Below, in pieces: positions 36,721 through 46,610 of a DNA stretch of 64,000 nt; position 1 is the first letter of the stretch; every line of letters begins with the position of its first letter. The DNA is taken from NCBI GenBank assembly GCA_965203215.1, contig CBDBBY010000001.1, positions 4,712,001-4,776,000 of the forward strand. The letters run 5' to 3'. The translations under genes were made by a program, and so were the position numbers. The notes beneath the pieces are model-generated. The model saw nothing but the letters and a program-made list of their open reading frames with translations. It had not been told where the DNA came from and ran no database searches. The DNA is from CBDBBY01 sp965203215. GTDB lineage: Bacteria > Pseudomonadota > Alphaproteobacteria > Rhodobacterales > Rhodobacteraceae.

Positions 36721-37310
36721 TCGGACATGCCAAGAACCGGTTTCGTGGCCCATGGCACTCGAGCAAGGTCGGAGATATGAATTTTTTCCGCGCTTCCCCG
36801 ATGGAACGGGTGCCCTCGTCGTCGCTGCGCGGAAAGTGCGGAAAGGACACGCAGCTTGGCGTCAAGCGGTTTTTCGGTGTTCAGGAGGTATCGGAGAACC
36901 CGCAATCTATTGAAGTTTCAGGGCAATGCTCGACCAGCAACCGGGCACCGACTAAAATCGCTGTTCCCACCTTTCCGATCCCGACTTGGCGGTCCGTCCG
37001 GGCGCGTATGGCCTTGAGCCTCCTGCTCGCCCCAATCTGCTCGAGCACGTCCTTATCGTTCATTCATCCGTCCTCGGACACCCGAAAGGATTCTTGTCAA
37101 GCAATTCAAATATAGTGAGGATTCTGGACATTATCAATCCGGCTTGAATCGCGGCAGCGACAACCAGCCCACCAAACACCGCAATTCGCTATTCCTGAAG
37201 TTCGCAAATTCAAGGAATGGCCTTTGTCGCAATTTCCTGCAACGGCTGACAAATCAGAACGGATATACAGTTTCGAAAATCAATGGCCGCCGAGCTCAGT
37301 TCGATTCCAA
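36721..37310. other. Degenerate DNA next to the IS1634 remnant
   Basis: Minus-strand pieces such as VGKVGTAILVGARLLVEHCP (about 36900-37000) and YLLNTEKPLDAKLRVLSAL (about 36820-36895) read as protein but in different phases. They could be further parts of a transposase. No intact gene is present. Confidence 0.4.
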
Positions 37311-37341
37311 TAAAAAGCCCCGCGCCGTTCAGCGCGGGGCA
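37311..37341 (-). terminator. Rho-independent terminator of lipoprotein C1
   Basis: Read leftward: a GC-rich stem, GCCCCGCGC pairing with GGCGCGGGGC, and then TTTTTATT. It lies about 37 bases after the stop at 37378. Confidence 0.88.
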
Positions 37342-37377
37342 AACCTCATATTATGGTTTCAAGACGGGAAGCTGCAT

Positions 37378-39318
37378 CTAGCTCCCTGGCGTCGATATTG
37401 GCCTTTGCTTGGCGCCGAAGCTGCCAAAAATGTAATAATTTCGTGCAATCGCACTGCCGCTGGAATGGACTCCTACTTCCCAGCTTCCTGCAGCTTCAAG
37501 ATCATCGGCGTTGCCGCGGGGACCATAGAAGTTTCCATAGAAATACCCTTTGCCGTTTCGGTTCAGACGATTGCTGGGCGTCGCAGTCGCGACACCCCGG
37601 AATGATCCGTCCGTCCCGATATCGACGGCCGCGGGAGTGCTTTCGCCGTCATTCAATGTGACTTTGAAATCGGCGCCGGGCTCGGTGTATGTCCGCCAGA
37701 CGCGGTTACCGAACCATTCTTCGAAGTTGGTCATTTCCCCGGTCAAAGTTCCAGTGCCTGATGTCTTCGGAATTGAGACGGTCAGCGACACATCTCCTCT
37801 CAGCAATTTGGTCGGCAGCGTTTTGGTAGGGTTGTCGTTGTGTCTTCCAACGCCACGATCGCCTTGGAATGCATAAGCGATGGTCTCACCGAGGAATCTC
37901 CCCGAAGTTATCGCCTCGTTGATATCCGTGGTCCTTTGGCCGTCCCCGGTCCCGAAAGCCTCGTACCCGAAATGCATGCTCTGAACTCGTCCGTAATAAC
38001 CTCGATTGTCGAAGACATCGGGGTCAGAAATAAATACGAACAACCCGTATGCGGCATAGTCCAAATACAGATTTTCGTCGTCGCTAGGGCAGGAGGTCCC
38101 CCTCGAACCGTCGGGACAAAGGGTCGTCTCGCCTGGAGAGGGCTCAAGATTCGGATCCAGCCCAATGTGATTGGAAAGCCAGACTTCGTAAGTGCCGACG
38201 TTCCTGTAACCTGCGGGATTGGAATGAAAGGCATCGCCAGCATAGTTCGATCCTCCGGACTTCTGGGTGTCATCCAACGGGACAAGGCTTCTCCAGTAGA
38301 AATCCCCGTTGCCATTCCAGCTGGAAACCCAAGTCTCGCCGTCCGGGGCACCCGGAACGGTCATGGTCTGCGGCTCCTTGAACGTTATCTTCACATCCCA
38401 TCGATTGTCGTCGGTTCCGCCTCTATTTAGATTGCGAAGAAGATCTGGGTAATCATAAGAAGAGAAAGCCGTGTCTGGAGTGCCGTCGCCGTCGAAGTCT
38501 CTTGCTCCGCTCACATAGCCTGTACGAATTTCAAGCCCGTCATTTGTCAACTTCAATCCGGAGAGGACAGTCGGGTCAAGCGGATTATTTGTGTCAATTT
38601 GCGTCACATACCCTTGCACTTCGAATTCATCTCCGGTGTTGGCAAATACCTTTTTCCCGACTGAATACTTGATCGCCTTGAACGGATTGACATTGCCGGC
38701 CGCACCGCCAAGGGCGTTCGCCGTCTTAATGTTTGTTTGTACGACCTCCACGGTGGTCTCGGCCGGCACCACGGCCGCGCCGTCGGCAAGCTTGAATCGC
38801 ACGAGATCACCTCCGTACCAAGCTAGAGAGGCGCGCGCCCTGTTCAATGCCACCGTCTGCGTGGTCAAGTAATTGTTCGCTCTTGTTAGACTTCTTGCCG
38901 CCGCGCCAATCTCCGCCGGGCTTCCGTCCGCAGCCGCTGTGACCGCAGCATTTGCCGCTGTCACCGCGGCAGTAAGCGCCGCGCGGGCCGTTTCAATCAA
39001 TCCTCGCGCCCGATTTTTCTCTGCCTCGGTAGTCGCTCCTTGCGCCGCCCGAATCGCAGCATCAACGGCTTCTTCGGCCCGCGTGTATCGAGAATTCGCA
39101 GTCCCCAGCGGCGACCCTGCGCTGCCACCACCGTTGGAACCGCCGTTCGCGTTTCCATCGGTTCCACCATTCGCGTTTCCGTCGGTTCCACCATTCGCGT
39201 TTCCGTCGGTTCCGCCGTTCTCGCTCCCCGTTCCGGCGGCGGGATTTTTGTCGTCGGAACATGCGCCAACCAGCAGTGCCGCGCTACAAGCGAGGCTTGC
39301 CAGGAGTTTCAAATTCAT
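37378..39318 (-). CDS. Large surface-type lipoprotein C1 with helical stalk
   Basis: 646 residues. The lipobox is CSAALLVGAC (C20). A low-complexity linker of NGGTDGNA units is followed by a ~95-residue Ala-rich helical stalk (ARAALTAAVTAANAAVTAAA). The beta-rich head has YLDYAAYGLFVF, MHFGYEAFGTGDGQRTTD, DIGTDGSFRGVA, GNFYGPRGNADDLEAAGSW and FGSFGAKQRP. The last motifs are the clearest TbpB-like barrel ending in the set. ATG 39318 has GGAG eight bases before it and aligns with paralogue C2; an ATG two codons upstream is too close to that site. It is a single gene with its own terminator. Confidence 0.78.
   Translation of the reverse strand: MNLKLLASLACSAALLVGACSDDKNPAAGTGSENGGTDGNANGGTDGNANGGTDGNANGGSNGGGSAGSPLGTANSRYTRAEEAVDAAIRAAQGATTEAEKNRARGLIETARAALTAAVTAANAAVTAAADGSPAEIGAAARSLTRANNYLTTQTVALNRARASLAWYGGDLVRFKLADGAAVVPAETTVEVVQTNIKTANALGGAAGNVNPFKAIKYSVGKKVFANTGDEFEVQGYVTQIDTNNPLDPTVLSGLKLTNDGLEIRTGYVSGARDFDGDGTPDTAFSSYDYPDLLRNLNRGGTDDNRWDVKITFKEPQTMTVPGAPDGETWVSSWNGNGDFYWRSLVPLDDTQKSGGSNYAGDAFHSNPAGYRNVGTYEVWLSNHIGLDPNLEPSPGETTLCPDGSRGTSCPSDDENLYLDYAAYGLFVFISDPDVFDNRGYYGRVQSMHFGYEAFGTGDGQRTTDINEAITSGRFLGETIAYAFQGDRGVGRHNDNPTKTLPTKLLRGDVSLTVSIPKTSGTGTLTGEMTNFEEWFGNRVWRTYTEPGADFKVTLNDGESTPAAVDIGTDGSFRGVATATPSNRLNRNGKGYFYGNFYGPRGNADDLEAAGSWEVGVHSSGSAIARNYYIFGSFGAKQRPISTPGS
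39135..39225 (-). repeat. 24-bp tandem repeats in the C1 linker
   Basis: Three and a half near-perfect copies of a unit encoding NGGTDGNA. The related gene at 46611-48902 has NGNGNGGT units at the same place, so linker length probably changes by slippage. Confidence 0.75.
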
Positions 39319-39434
39319 GATCATTTCTCCGTACAGTTCACTTGCCTGAATGCTTTCCGAGAGTCTACCACGAAGCGTTTGAAAGTACCAATAATTTCAC
39401 TTGCAGCCAACATTTCTAACAGCCTTTGCTCTGC

Positions 39435-39460
39435 GGGTGCGTCCTATTTGCCATTTGGCG
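39435..39460 (+). repeat. Dispersed element R1, short copy
   Basis: GGGTGCGTCCTATTTGCCAT. The following ~45 bases also resemble those after the copy at 49009. It lies next to an IS110 remnant. Confidence 0.4.
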
Positions 39461-39523
39461 TGAATATGGGTTCCGTGCTCTCGCGTGCCGCTCGAGTTCT
39501 GTGTCTGAGGGGCGACGTGACCT

Positions 39524-39802
39524 TCAAGCGTTCAGCGTGGAGCGGCCCCGGCGCGGTTTCCGAAGACCCGCGAACAGAGGGCGCTGCGCTCTGGAAGAGC
39601 GTTCACCTCCGGGCCGTGCGGCTTCTCGATGGCGGTGCCTTGCCTTCGGGGTTGTGCACGAGGATCCAGTCGGCCATCTGGTCAGGCCGTCGCCGCTGTG
39701 GGCGAACGCACTCGCGAGAACCTCTCCGGTCGGGTCGATGACAGCGGTTTGTCGGGTCTCGGTTGGTAGGTCGATGCCGACGAAGATTTCGAATTGCGTC
39801 AT
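39524..39802 (-). mobile_element. IS110-family transposase, N-terminal remnant
   Basis: It starts MTQFEIFVGIDLPTETRQTA and continues VIDPTGEVLASAFAHSGDGL, the RuvC-like DEDD N-terminus of IS110 transposases, with the first Asp in VGID. After about 45 residues the frame shifts (the MADWILVHN continuation is in another phase) and the rest is lost. An ATG is present, but no functional enzyme can result. Confidence 0.75.
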
Positions 39803-39809
39803 TGCGTTG

Positions 39810-40312
39810 CTCCGTTGCGGAAAAGGGCAGGCCGCGGCGTTCGCCAATTCCAGTGCTGGCGCTCAAGGGCGCGGATACGCAGCTGGGCGTCGCCGCGCCC
39901 GCCGATCATGGCGTTGGTCCCTCTCAGGCATTCGAAGGTACCGAAAGTCATAGGGGCTGCTCCCGATTGGCCGCCCCTCCGCCCGAAGCCGGCGAAGCTC
40001 GCCGATCATCGCCGAATTCAAAGGGGTTCAAATCCTTGCCTCCGCCTGCCGCGCTGCGCGCTCCAGCCCTCCGCGAGGGTTGGCGAATGCCGCGAAACCC
40101 CGGTTCGACTGGCGATCGAAGTCGGCGGGCCATCAAGTGTTCTGATCAGCGGAACAACGAAATTCGCGACGGAGTTTTGAAGCGCAATTCGACCGTATCT
40201 GCTTCCGCGGCATTTTTTGTCGCCAAAGTCGCGGACGCCTCGGCGATCGTCAGTTTGTCGCCAAGGCGTCGACGCGTCGGTTGATTGTGCTCGCATGCGC
40301 ACGGTCGGAACT
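39810..40312. other. Gene-free stretch between IS110 remnant and GST
   Basis: Only short Arg-rich frames in both directions. I see no promoter, terminator or repeat I can name. Confidence 0.4.
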
Positions 40313-41017
40313 TCACCCCTTTTGGTTGAAAAGGATTTTTTGGGCGTCCCGCTGATTCGAAATATTGCTTCGCCGGTCCTCTGCCAGCGCCCTGCCGGCC
40401 TGCACGGCAGGGCGGTTGCCGACCCGCCTCAGCCAGTCGGCCATGTTCGGGAACTTGCCGATATCTTGTTCTTGCCCCTCCCAAAGCGATGCCCAAGGCC
40501 AGATCGCCATGTCGGCAATCGAATAATCGCCCGCGACATAATCACGGTCGGCGAGTCTTCGGTCGAGTACGCGGTAAAGTCTGGAAACTTCGTTTCTGTA
40601 GCGGTCCTTCGCATAGGGAAGATCTTGAGGCGGCTCCAAGGACGGAGCATATCGAATGAAGTGATGCGCTTGTCCTGCCATCGGACCGACTCCGCCCATC
40701 TGCCACATGAGCCACATGTCGACTTCGACGCGCTCGCGTTCGGAAGAACCGTAGAAGCGCTCATGTTTCCGGCCCAAATACTGAAGGATGGCGCCGGATT
40801 CGAATATGCTTATCGGCTGTCCGTCGGATCCTTCATGGTCGACGATTGCAGGCATGCGGTTGTTCGGCGCGATCTTCAGGAAATCCGGGTCGAACTGATC
40901 GCCTGCTCCGATGTTCACCAGATGCAAGTCGTAGGGCAGCCCGAACTCTTCCAATGCGATGGATATCTTCCAGCCGTTGGGCGTCGGCCAGTAGTGCAAG
41001 TCAATAGGTTTGGTCAT
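40313..41017 (-). CDS. Glutathione S-transferase family protein (YfcG/YghU-like)
   Basis: 234 residues. The N-terminal thioredoxin-fold domain starts DLHYWPTPNGWKISIALEE and has KIAPNNRMPAIVDHE and the ESGAILQYLG glutathione-binding turn. The helical C-terminal domain has YSIADMAIWPWASLW. The TPNGWK motif is that of Nu-class GSTs, which act as disulfide reductases. GGAGG lies five bases before the ATG. It is divergent from metZ with 434 bases between them. Confidence 0.9.
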   Translation of the reverse strand: MTKPIDLHYWPTPNGWKISIALEEFGLPYDLHLVNIGAGDQFDPDFLKIAPNNRMPAIVDHEGSDGQPISIFESGAILQYLGRKHERFYGSSERERVEVDMWLMWQMGGVGPMAGQAHHFIRYAPSLEPPQDLPYAKDRYRNEVSRLYRVLDRRLADRDYVAGDYSIADMAIWPWASLWEGQEQDIGKFPNMADWLRRVGNRPAVQAGRALAEDRRSNISNQRDAQKILFNQKG

Positions 41018-41451
41018 GCGCGCCTCCGATCAAGAACGGGGTCATACACGCGATCGGGAATCGGATTCAATCCGAATTGCGCACAAGTCGAATTTGCCCG
41101 CCCGGGCGGCGACAGCGGTCGTGCAGGCAAATTGCATGCCGACGACGGCGAGCGCGGGGCGCTTGCGATTTCCGAGCGGACAGGGGACGCGCCCCTCAGC
41201 CCGTTTCTGCATCGATGGCTCAAGAATTCGATTCAAGCGACATTCGGCGAATTGGACCGCGGACCGGCGGCGATGCCGATGAATTTGCTTGCGGTTCGCC
41301 ACCGGACTTCCCGGATTTTGATTTGACTGTCGCGTATTTAAAGTTATTGCACGCCCTTTGTATCGCATGATTTGCAACTCGGAATTCACGACGCCCGTTG
41401 TTTGCGGAGCGTCTGGATTTGGTCGGTCGCGCTTGGGACGCGGGGAGTCGG
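41018..41451. promoter_or_regulatory. Divergent region between the GST gene and metZ
   Basis: No gene is supported. The region must carry promoters for both genes, but I could not single out a convincing -35/-10 pair or a SAM riboswitch. Confidence 0.35.
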
Positions 41452-42633
41452 ATGAACACGCCACGCTCACGGAACACCCGTGCGGTTCATGAAGGAACCA
41501 AACGAAGCGTTTACGGTGAAACTTCAGAAGCAATATTTCTGACCCAAGGCTTCGTGTACGAAAGCGCGGAGCACGCGGAAGCGCGTTTCATCGAGTCGGG
41601 CGAAGACGAGTACGTCTACTCCCGCTACGGCAATCCGACCGTCAGAATGTTTGAAGAGCGCATGGCGTCCTTGGAAGGCGCCGAAGACGCCTTCGCAACG
41701 GCTTCAGGAATGGCCGCGGTGAATGGATCGCTCTTTTCCATGCTGAAAGCCGGAGACCATGTGGTTTCATCCAGAGCCTTGTTCGGATCATGCTTTTACA
41801 TCGCGGAGCAATTGCTGCCGCGCTTCGGGGTCGAGGTTACTTTCGTCGACGGCGCCGAGTTGCGCCAATGGTCGGATGCCGTTCGCAGCGGCACCAGGGC
41901 CGTGTTCATGGAATCCGTTTCCAATCCGACGCTTGAGGTCATTGACCTGAAGGCGGTTGGCGAAATCGCTCATGCCAGCGGCGCCTTGATGGTCGTGGAC
42001 AATGTTCTTTCAACGCCGCTGTTCCAGAATCCGTTTGCATGCGGCGCCGACGTCGTGGTCTACTCCGCCACGAAGCATTTGGATGGCCAAGGAAGATGCT
42101 TGGGCGGCGTCGTTCTCGGATCCAAGGACTATGTTCGCGGCACTCTTGAACCGTACATGAAGCATACCGGCGGCTCGATGAGCCCGTTCAACGCTTGGAT
42201 AATGCTGAAGGGAATCGAAACCCTTTCGCTCCGGTGCAATGCCTCTGCGGATGCGGCGTTGAGAATTGCGAGGCATTTGGATGGGCATCCGAAACTCGGG
42301 CGCGCGATATACCCTCATCTCGCCAGCCACCCGCAATACGAGCTGGCCAAGGAGCGGATGGAGAAAGGCGGTACCGTGCTGTCCATCGATTTGAACGGCG
42401 GAAAGGATGCGGCGTTCAGGTTTGTCAATGCGCTCCGAATTATCAAGATTTCGAACAATCTGGGCGATGCGAAAAGCTTGGTTACGCATCCCGCGACCAC
42501 GACGCACCAGCGTCTTTCGGAGGCGCAGCGCGAGCATCTCGGAATAACGGAAGGCTTGGTGCGGCTCTCGATCGGTTTGGAGGATCCGGACGATCTGATT
42601 TTCGACTTGGAAGCCGCGTTGAGCACAGCGTAG
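41452..42633 (+). CDS. metZ: O-succinylhomoserine sulfhydrylase
   Basis: This 393-residue PLP enzyme of the Cys/Met metabolism family makes homocysteine directly from O-succinylhomoserine and sulfide. The PLP lysine is K208 in VYSATKHLDGQGR. Also visible are EDEYVYSRYGNPTVRMFE, ATASGMAAVNGSLFSMLKAG and SLVTHPATTTHQRLSEAQR. The GQGR and KISNNLGDAKSL patterns fit MetZ better than cystathionine gamma-synthase. The start is the ATG after GGGGAGTCGG; the frame is open 18 codons earlier. Confidence 0.9.
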   Translation: MNTPRSRNTRAVHEGTKRSVYGETSEAIFLTQGFVYESAEHAEARFIESGEDEYVYSRYGNPTVRMFEERMASLEGAEDAFATASGMAAVNGSLFSMLKAGDHVVSSRALFGSCFYIAEQLLPRFGVEVTFVDGAELRQWSDAVRSGTRAVFMESVSNPTLEVIDLKAVGEIAHASGALMVVDNVLSTPLFQNPFACGADVVVYSATKHLDGQGRCLGGVVLGSKDYVRGTLEPYMKHTGGSMSPFNAWIMLKGIETLSLRCNASADAALRIARHLDGHPKLGRAIYPHLASHPQYELAKERMEKGGTVLSIDLNGGKDAAFRFVNALRIIKISNNLGDAKSLVTHPATTTHQRLSEAQREHLGITEGLVRLSIGLEDPDDLIFDLEAALSTA

Positions 42634-42754
42634 TTGAACATGACCGTTGGCGGACGACATCCCGATGCAATTCGCATGCGCTCGATGATCGGAATTTCGG
42701 CCGGCGGGCCGAACAAGCGGGCTGGCGAAAGCGCATTGAGCGTTATTGAGAACA

Positions 42755-44203
42755 ATGTTTGATATCAGGCCCGTCGGATATTTCATTGGAATCCTCGTTG
42801 CCGGCTTGGGGACGACGATGCTGCTGCCGCTGTTTGCGGATTTGATTGCGGCCAACGGTCACTGGAGCACGTTCGCGATTTCCGCCGCATTCACGTTCGC
42901 GATCGGCGTCGCGATGGCGATCGCATGCAAGAACGGCGTCGGCGAGGGTCTGACCATCAGGCAGACATTCGTTCTTACGACCGGCGTATTCGTCGTCATT
43001 TCGATTTTCGCTGCGATTCCGTTCTTGTTCGGAGCGACGGATGCGCGCTTCGTGGACGCGGTCTTCGAATCCATGTCCGGGCTGACCACGACAGGTGCGA
43101 CCGTGTTCGTCGGACTGGACGACATGCCGGAAGGTTTGCTGCTGTGGCGGGGAATGCTTCAATGGTTGGGCGGCGCATGGATGATAGTCGTTGCGATCAT
43201 CGTTTTTCCGCTTCTGAGGGTCGGCGGAATGCAGCTTTTCCGGTGGGACGGCCAAGACACGATGGGGACGATCCAGACCCGCGCGGTCGAGGTCACGAGG
43301 TCGATCTCCGTAATCTACATCGGCCTGACGATCGCTTGCGCCTTCACCTACATCGCGGTCGGAATGTCGGCGTTCGATGCCCTTGTGCACTCGCTTACGA
43401 CGATCGCGACAGGCGGTTTCGCCAATCGTGACAGTTCATTCGCAGAAATGGGCAAATGGGCCGAGTACGTCGCGGTGCTGTTCATGATTTTGGCTTCTCT
43501 GCCGTTCTTTCGGTACATGCAAGCCATGCAGGGAACCATGAAGCCGCTCGTCAAGGACAACCAGATCAAAGGATTTTTGCTTGTCGTCGCGGTGATTTTC
43601 GCGGTCTTGGTCTATTGGCAGTTCAACCGAGGCGAGACCGAACTTGAATTCGTCGTGAGGAAGGTTCTTTTCAACAGCGTTTCGATAATTTCCGGGACCG
43701 GCTATGCAAGCGCCGACTACAGCCTATGGGGGAGTTTCCCCGTCGTCATGTTTTTTCTGATCGGCCTCATTGGAGGCTGCGCGGGCTCTACGAGCTGCTC
43801 GATAAAGATCTTCCGATTCCAATTGCTTGTCGCGGCGATAAAAATCCGCATCCAAAGGCTCAGAATGCCAAACGCCGTCTCGGCCGTTCGATACGACGGA
43901 CACTCGGTCAAACCCGAAGTCCTCACTTCGGTCATTACGTTCTTTTTCGCATTCATCGGCACGCTGGCAGGCGTCGCAGTGCTGCTTGCGCTGTCCGGAC
44001 TGGATTTCATCACTTCAGTGTCGGGCGCCGCGGCGGCACTGGCAAATATCGGGCCGGGACTCGGCAGTGAGATTGGACCGTCCGGCAACTATTCGGAAGT
44101 TAACGACTTCAGCAAATGGGTGCTCATCGCCGCGATGATGATCGGAAGGCTCGAGCTGATGACTGTTTACGCACTTTTGAGCGTAAGATTCTGGAGGGGC
44201 TGA
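42755..44203 (+). CDS. trkH: Trk-type potassium uptake protein TrkH
   Basis: This 482-residue membrane pore has the four selectivity-loop regions of TrkH: SMSGLTTTGATVFVGL, HSLTTIATGGFANRD, SIISGTGYASADY and ALANIGPGLGSEIG. MIGRLELMTVYALLSVRFW is the usual C-terminus. I use ATG (MFDIRPVGYFIGI) rather than the TTG three codons upstream, because homologues begin at this motif. The cytoplasmic TrkA partner is not in the window. The next gene starts one base after its stop. Confidence 0.93.
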   Translation: MFDIRPVGYFIGILVAGLGTTMLLPLFADLIAANGHWSTFAISAAFTFAIGVAMAIACKNGVGEGLTIRQTFVLTTGVFVVISIFAAIPFLFGATDARFVDAVFESMSGLTTTGATVFVGLDDMPEGLLLWRGMLQWLGGAWMIVVAIIVFPLLRVGGMQLFRWDGQDTMGTIQTRAVEVTRSISVIYIGLTIACAFTYIAVGMSAFDALVHSLTTIATGGFANRDSSFAEMGKWAEYVAVLFMILASLPFFRYMQAMQGTMKPLVKDNQIKGFLLVVAVIFAVLVYWQFNRGETELEFVVRKVLFNSVSIISGTGYASADYSLWGSFPVVMFFLIGLIGGCAGSTSCSIKIFRFQLLVAAIKIRIQRLRMPNAVSAVRYDGHSVKPEVLTSVITFFFAFIGTLAGVAVLLALSGLDFITSVSGAAAALANIGPGLGSEIGPSGNYSEVNDFSKWVLIAAMMIGRLELMTVYALLSVRFWRG

Positions 44204-44204
44204 G

Positions 44205-45815
44205 ATGGCTGGGTCGGACGGCGGTCTCCGACGGCAAACCTTCGGGTCCCAAATTTGCCGAGCGCTGGCGGATCGCGGCGTTCGCACGGTTTTCGGCATA
44301 CCCGGAATCCACAATCAAGAACTTTATCGCGGCCTGTCAGCTGCCCGCATTCGGCATGTCCTGACAAGGCACGAGCAAGGCGCGGGCTTCATGGCGGACG
44401 GATATTCGCGAGCCGCGGGCAAGCCGGGAGTCGCGTTCGTGATCAGCGGACCGGGATTGACGAACATTCTGACGCCTGCGGGCGAGGCTTATGCCGACTC
44501 GGTGCCGATGCTTGTCGTCGCCGCATGCTTGAGCGATTCTCCGAAAGGCGCGCCGCGCGAACGCCTCCACCAAATGAAATCTCAGCGCATGTGCGCTGAA
44601 TCGGTGGCCGACTGGTGCGAAACGGCTCCGTGCATTGAAAGCTTCTGCGAAGCTGCGGACCTTGCGTTCAAGGAATTTGCGACGGGCCGCCCGAGGCCGA
44701 AGATAATTCAAGTGCCGCTCGACGAGTTGCCGAAGCCATCCGGGCAGCCGACGGACCCGCCGCCGGTCGGGAGGCCCGCCGCGCCTGAAAGGTCCGGCAT
44801 GGCGAAAGTCGCCGAACTGCTTCGAAACTCGAAAAAGCCGCTGTTCATATTCGGCGGCGGCTCCGCCGTCGCCGCGGCGGCCGCGCGGCGCGTGGTCGAA
44901 TTGACGCAGGGAGCCGTTTTCACGACCATTGCCGGACGGGGTGTCGTGCCGCAAGAATATCCCTTGAACTTCGGCGCATTCCTCGCGCGAAGGGAAAGCT
45001 TGGCTCCATTGGCTTCAGCGGATCTGCTGATCGCGGCGGGAACCTCTCTGTCGGAAGTCGACATATGGCGGGATGAACTGGGCCACACTGCGCCGATGGT
45101 GAGGGTGGATGTCGAATCCGGCGTGGCGTTTCAGGACGAGGCCGGCAGCATTCCGGTGGTCGGAGATTCAAAGCTGTTTTTCGAGATGCTTGAAGACGAG
45201 CTTTCGAGCGCCCGGCAGGAAAGCGAATGGCGCGCCGACGAAATCGCGCGCATTCGACTTTCGATGCGCGCATCTTGCGAGTCGGAAAGACCGGATGTCG
45301 CGCCCGCTGCGGATGCGCTGGCCAGATCCATGCCTGAAGATGCGATTGTTTATTCCGACATGACGCAGTTCGCGTATGCGTCCGCAGAACTGATCGACAT
45401 TAAGAAACCCGGAAGATGGCACCATCCGTCCGGTTTCGGCGCCTTGGGCTACGCGCTTCCGGCGGCGATCGGGGGCAAGATCGGTCGCCCCGACGCCGAA
45501 GTGATTGCGGTCGCCGGAGATTACGGATTTCAATTCACGATGCAGGAATTGGGCGTCGCCGCGGAGTTGGGGCTGTCGCTTCCGGTTCTGCTTTGGAACA
45601 ACGAAGGTCTCAAAGAAATCGAGGACTCCATGGCGCGCGAGGACATCCCGACAGATGCGCTTCGGTGCAGGAACCCTGATTTTGCCGTGCTGGCGGGAGC
45701 TTACGGAATCGATGCGATCGAGCCCGGAGCGCTGTCCGAACTGCCCGCAGCGATTAAAAGCGCTTTCTCGAGGAATTCGCCGACATTGATTCATTTGCGA
45801 TCAGGCGTTCGCTGA
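44205..45815 (+). CDS. ThDP-dependent decarboxylase, probably 5-guanidino-2-oxopentanoate decarboxylase
   Basis: 536 residues of the acetolactate-synthase/benzoylformate-decarboxylase superfamily. The catalytic Glu is E57 (TRHEQGAGFMADGYSR). The pyrophosphate-binding region is GDYGFQFTMQELGVAAE, ending in LLWNNEGLKEIED. The middle domain has FGGGSAVAAAAARRVVEL. Its sequence style fits the 5-guanidino-2-oxopentanoate decarboxylase (AruI-like) group of arginine transamination, but no other arginine gene is nearby. Sulfopyruvate or other oxoacid decarboxylases are alternatives. It is translationally linked to trkH. Confidence 0.68.
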   Translation: MAGSDGGLRRQTFGSQICRALADRGVRTVFGIPGIHNQELYRGLSAARIRHVLTRHEQGAGFMADGYSRAAGKPGVAFVISGPGLTNILTPAGEAYADSVPMLVVAACLSDSPKGAPRERLHQMKSQRMCAESVADWCETAPCIESFCEAADLAFKEFATGRPRPKIIQVPLDELPKPSGQPTDPPPVGRPAAPERSGMAKVAELLRNSKKPLFIFGGGSAVAAAAARRVVELTQGAVFTTIAGRGVVPQEYPLNFGAFLARRESLAPLASADLLIAAGTSLSEVDIWRDELGHTAPMVRVDVESGVAFQDEAGSIPVVGDSKLFFEMLEDELSSARQESEWRADEIARIRLSMRASCESERPDVAPAADALARSMPEDAIVYSDMTQFAYASAELIDIKKPGRWHHPSGFGALGYALPAAIGGKIGRPDAEVIAVAGDYGFQFTMQELGVAAELGLSLPVLLWNNEGLKEIEDSMAREDIPTDALRCRNPDFAVLAGAYGIDAIEPGALSELPAAIKSAFSRNSPTLIHLRSGVR

Positions 45816-45971
45816 AGCGGCGAACCTGCGCATTCGAACGATTGGTTTTTCCGTTGCGGCGGCCCGGCCGTTCTGCAGGAACGACGCAGCCGACGTCCTG
45901 CTCGCAGTCGAATGCTTCCCCGAAAGCATGCGTCGCCCGATTTCATCGGATGGAGGGCTTGTCGCGCTGCA
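45816..45971. other. Intergenic DNA after the ThDP enzyme
   Basis: About 155 bases with no gene. Its left part (GCTGAAGCGGCGAACCTGCG ...) is similar to 49205-49235 beside mgdD, another sign of shared repeated DNA between these sites. Confidence 0.4.
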
Positions 45972-46001
45972 GCCGCCTGACCAAAAACATGAAACGCACC
46001 C
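45972..46001 (-). repeat. Dispersed element R1
   Basis: On the minus strand GGGTGCGTTTCATGTTTTTG, then GTCAGGCGG and CGCGACAAGCCCTC, close to the start of the long copy at 1926-2068. It replaces the position where the toxin partner of the decayed antitoxin would be expected. Confidence 0.5.
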
Positions 46002-46036
46002 GCGGCTCGCCGCGCCCGAGCGGCCGCGGCCAATGC

Positions 46037-46340
46037 TCAAATCATATCCGCCTCGCAATCCATCCGAGCCAATCCGCCCGACGCCTTCGATCGGGTTTCA
46101 TCGCGCTTCTCCTTGCGAGCAAAAAGATCGTCGGCGCGGACGCGCCGCCGCCCGGTTTTGCGTGCGGGATTCCACCCTCTTTGAGCGGCTTTACAAGATA
46201 TGGCCGGAAAACGTTCAAGAGGTCGGCGACTTGCCGAGTCGTCAATTCTGGATCGATAGGGACCGTTTGAAAGCCGTGACCGCTCGGCATGAGCTCCATC
46301 GCATCAAGCAAGGACGATGTCGCCGCAGGCAAAAGTGCCA
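46037..46340 (-). pseudogene. Frameshifted excisionase-type HTH antitoxin
   Basis: The minus strand reads DPELTTRQVADLLNVFRPYL and VKPLKEGGIPHAK, the MerR-like HTH of antitoxins that pair with PIN-like toxins (usual form LTTQEAADLLNVSRP). A one-base slip near 46155 moves the rest to another phase: RRRVRADDLFARKEKRDETR, then a normal-looking end, DCEADMI, and stop. The N-terminal part is also worn and has no clear start. No toxin gene follows, so this is an orphan relic. Confidence 0.65.
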
Positions 46341-46548
46341 AATTTTGCGCTTCTCCATGCAGGCGAGCGGAACGCGTTCGCCGCATCAAACAGGCCGGAC
46401 ACGCGTCGGCGCTTGATCCGATGCCCGGAGTGGAAACGGAAAAACCGTGTCGCATAGGGCTTCCGCTCGCGAAGCCCCGGCGCTGCAATGGTTCATGGAG
46501 CGGAACGATTATTCGAACTTTAGTTTCGCGTTCCGTCAGGCCCGGATC

Positions 46549-46586
46549 AAAAAAAGAAAAACTGCCGCGCCTTTCGGCGCGGCAGT
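46549..46586 (-). terminator. Rho-independent terminator of lipoprotein C2
   Basis: Read leftward: CTGCCGCGCC, loop GAAA, GGCGCGGCAG, then TTTTTCTTTTTTT. A 10-bp perfect stem with a long T-run about 25 bases after the C2 stop; the strongest terminator in the window. Confidence 0.93.
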
Positions 46587-46610
46587 CAGCTTCTTCAGCG
46601 AAGACCGCGA

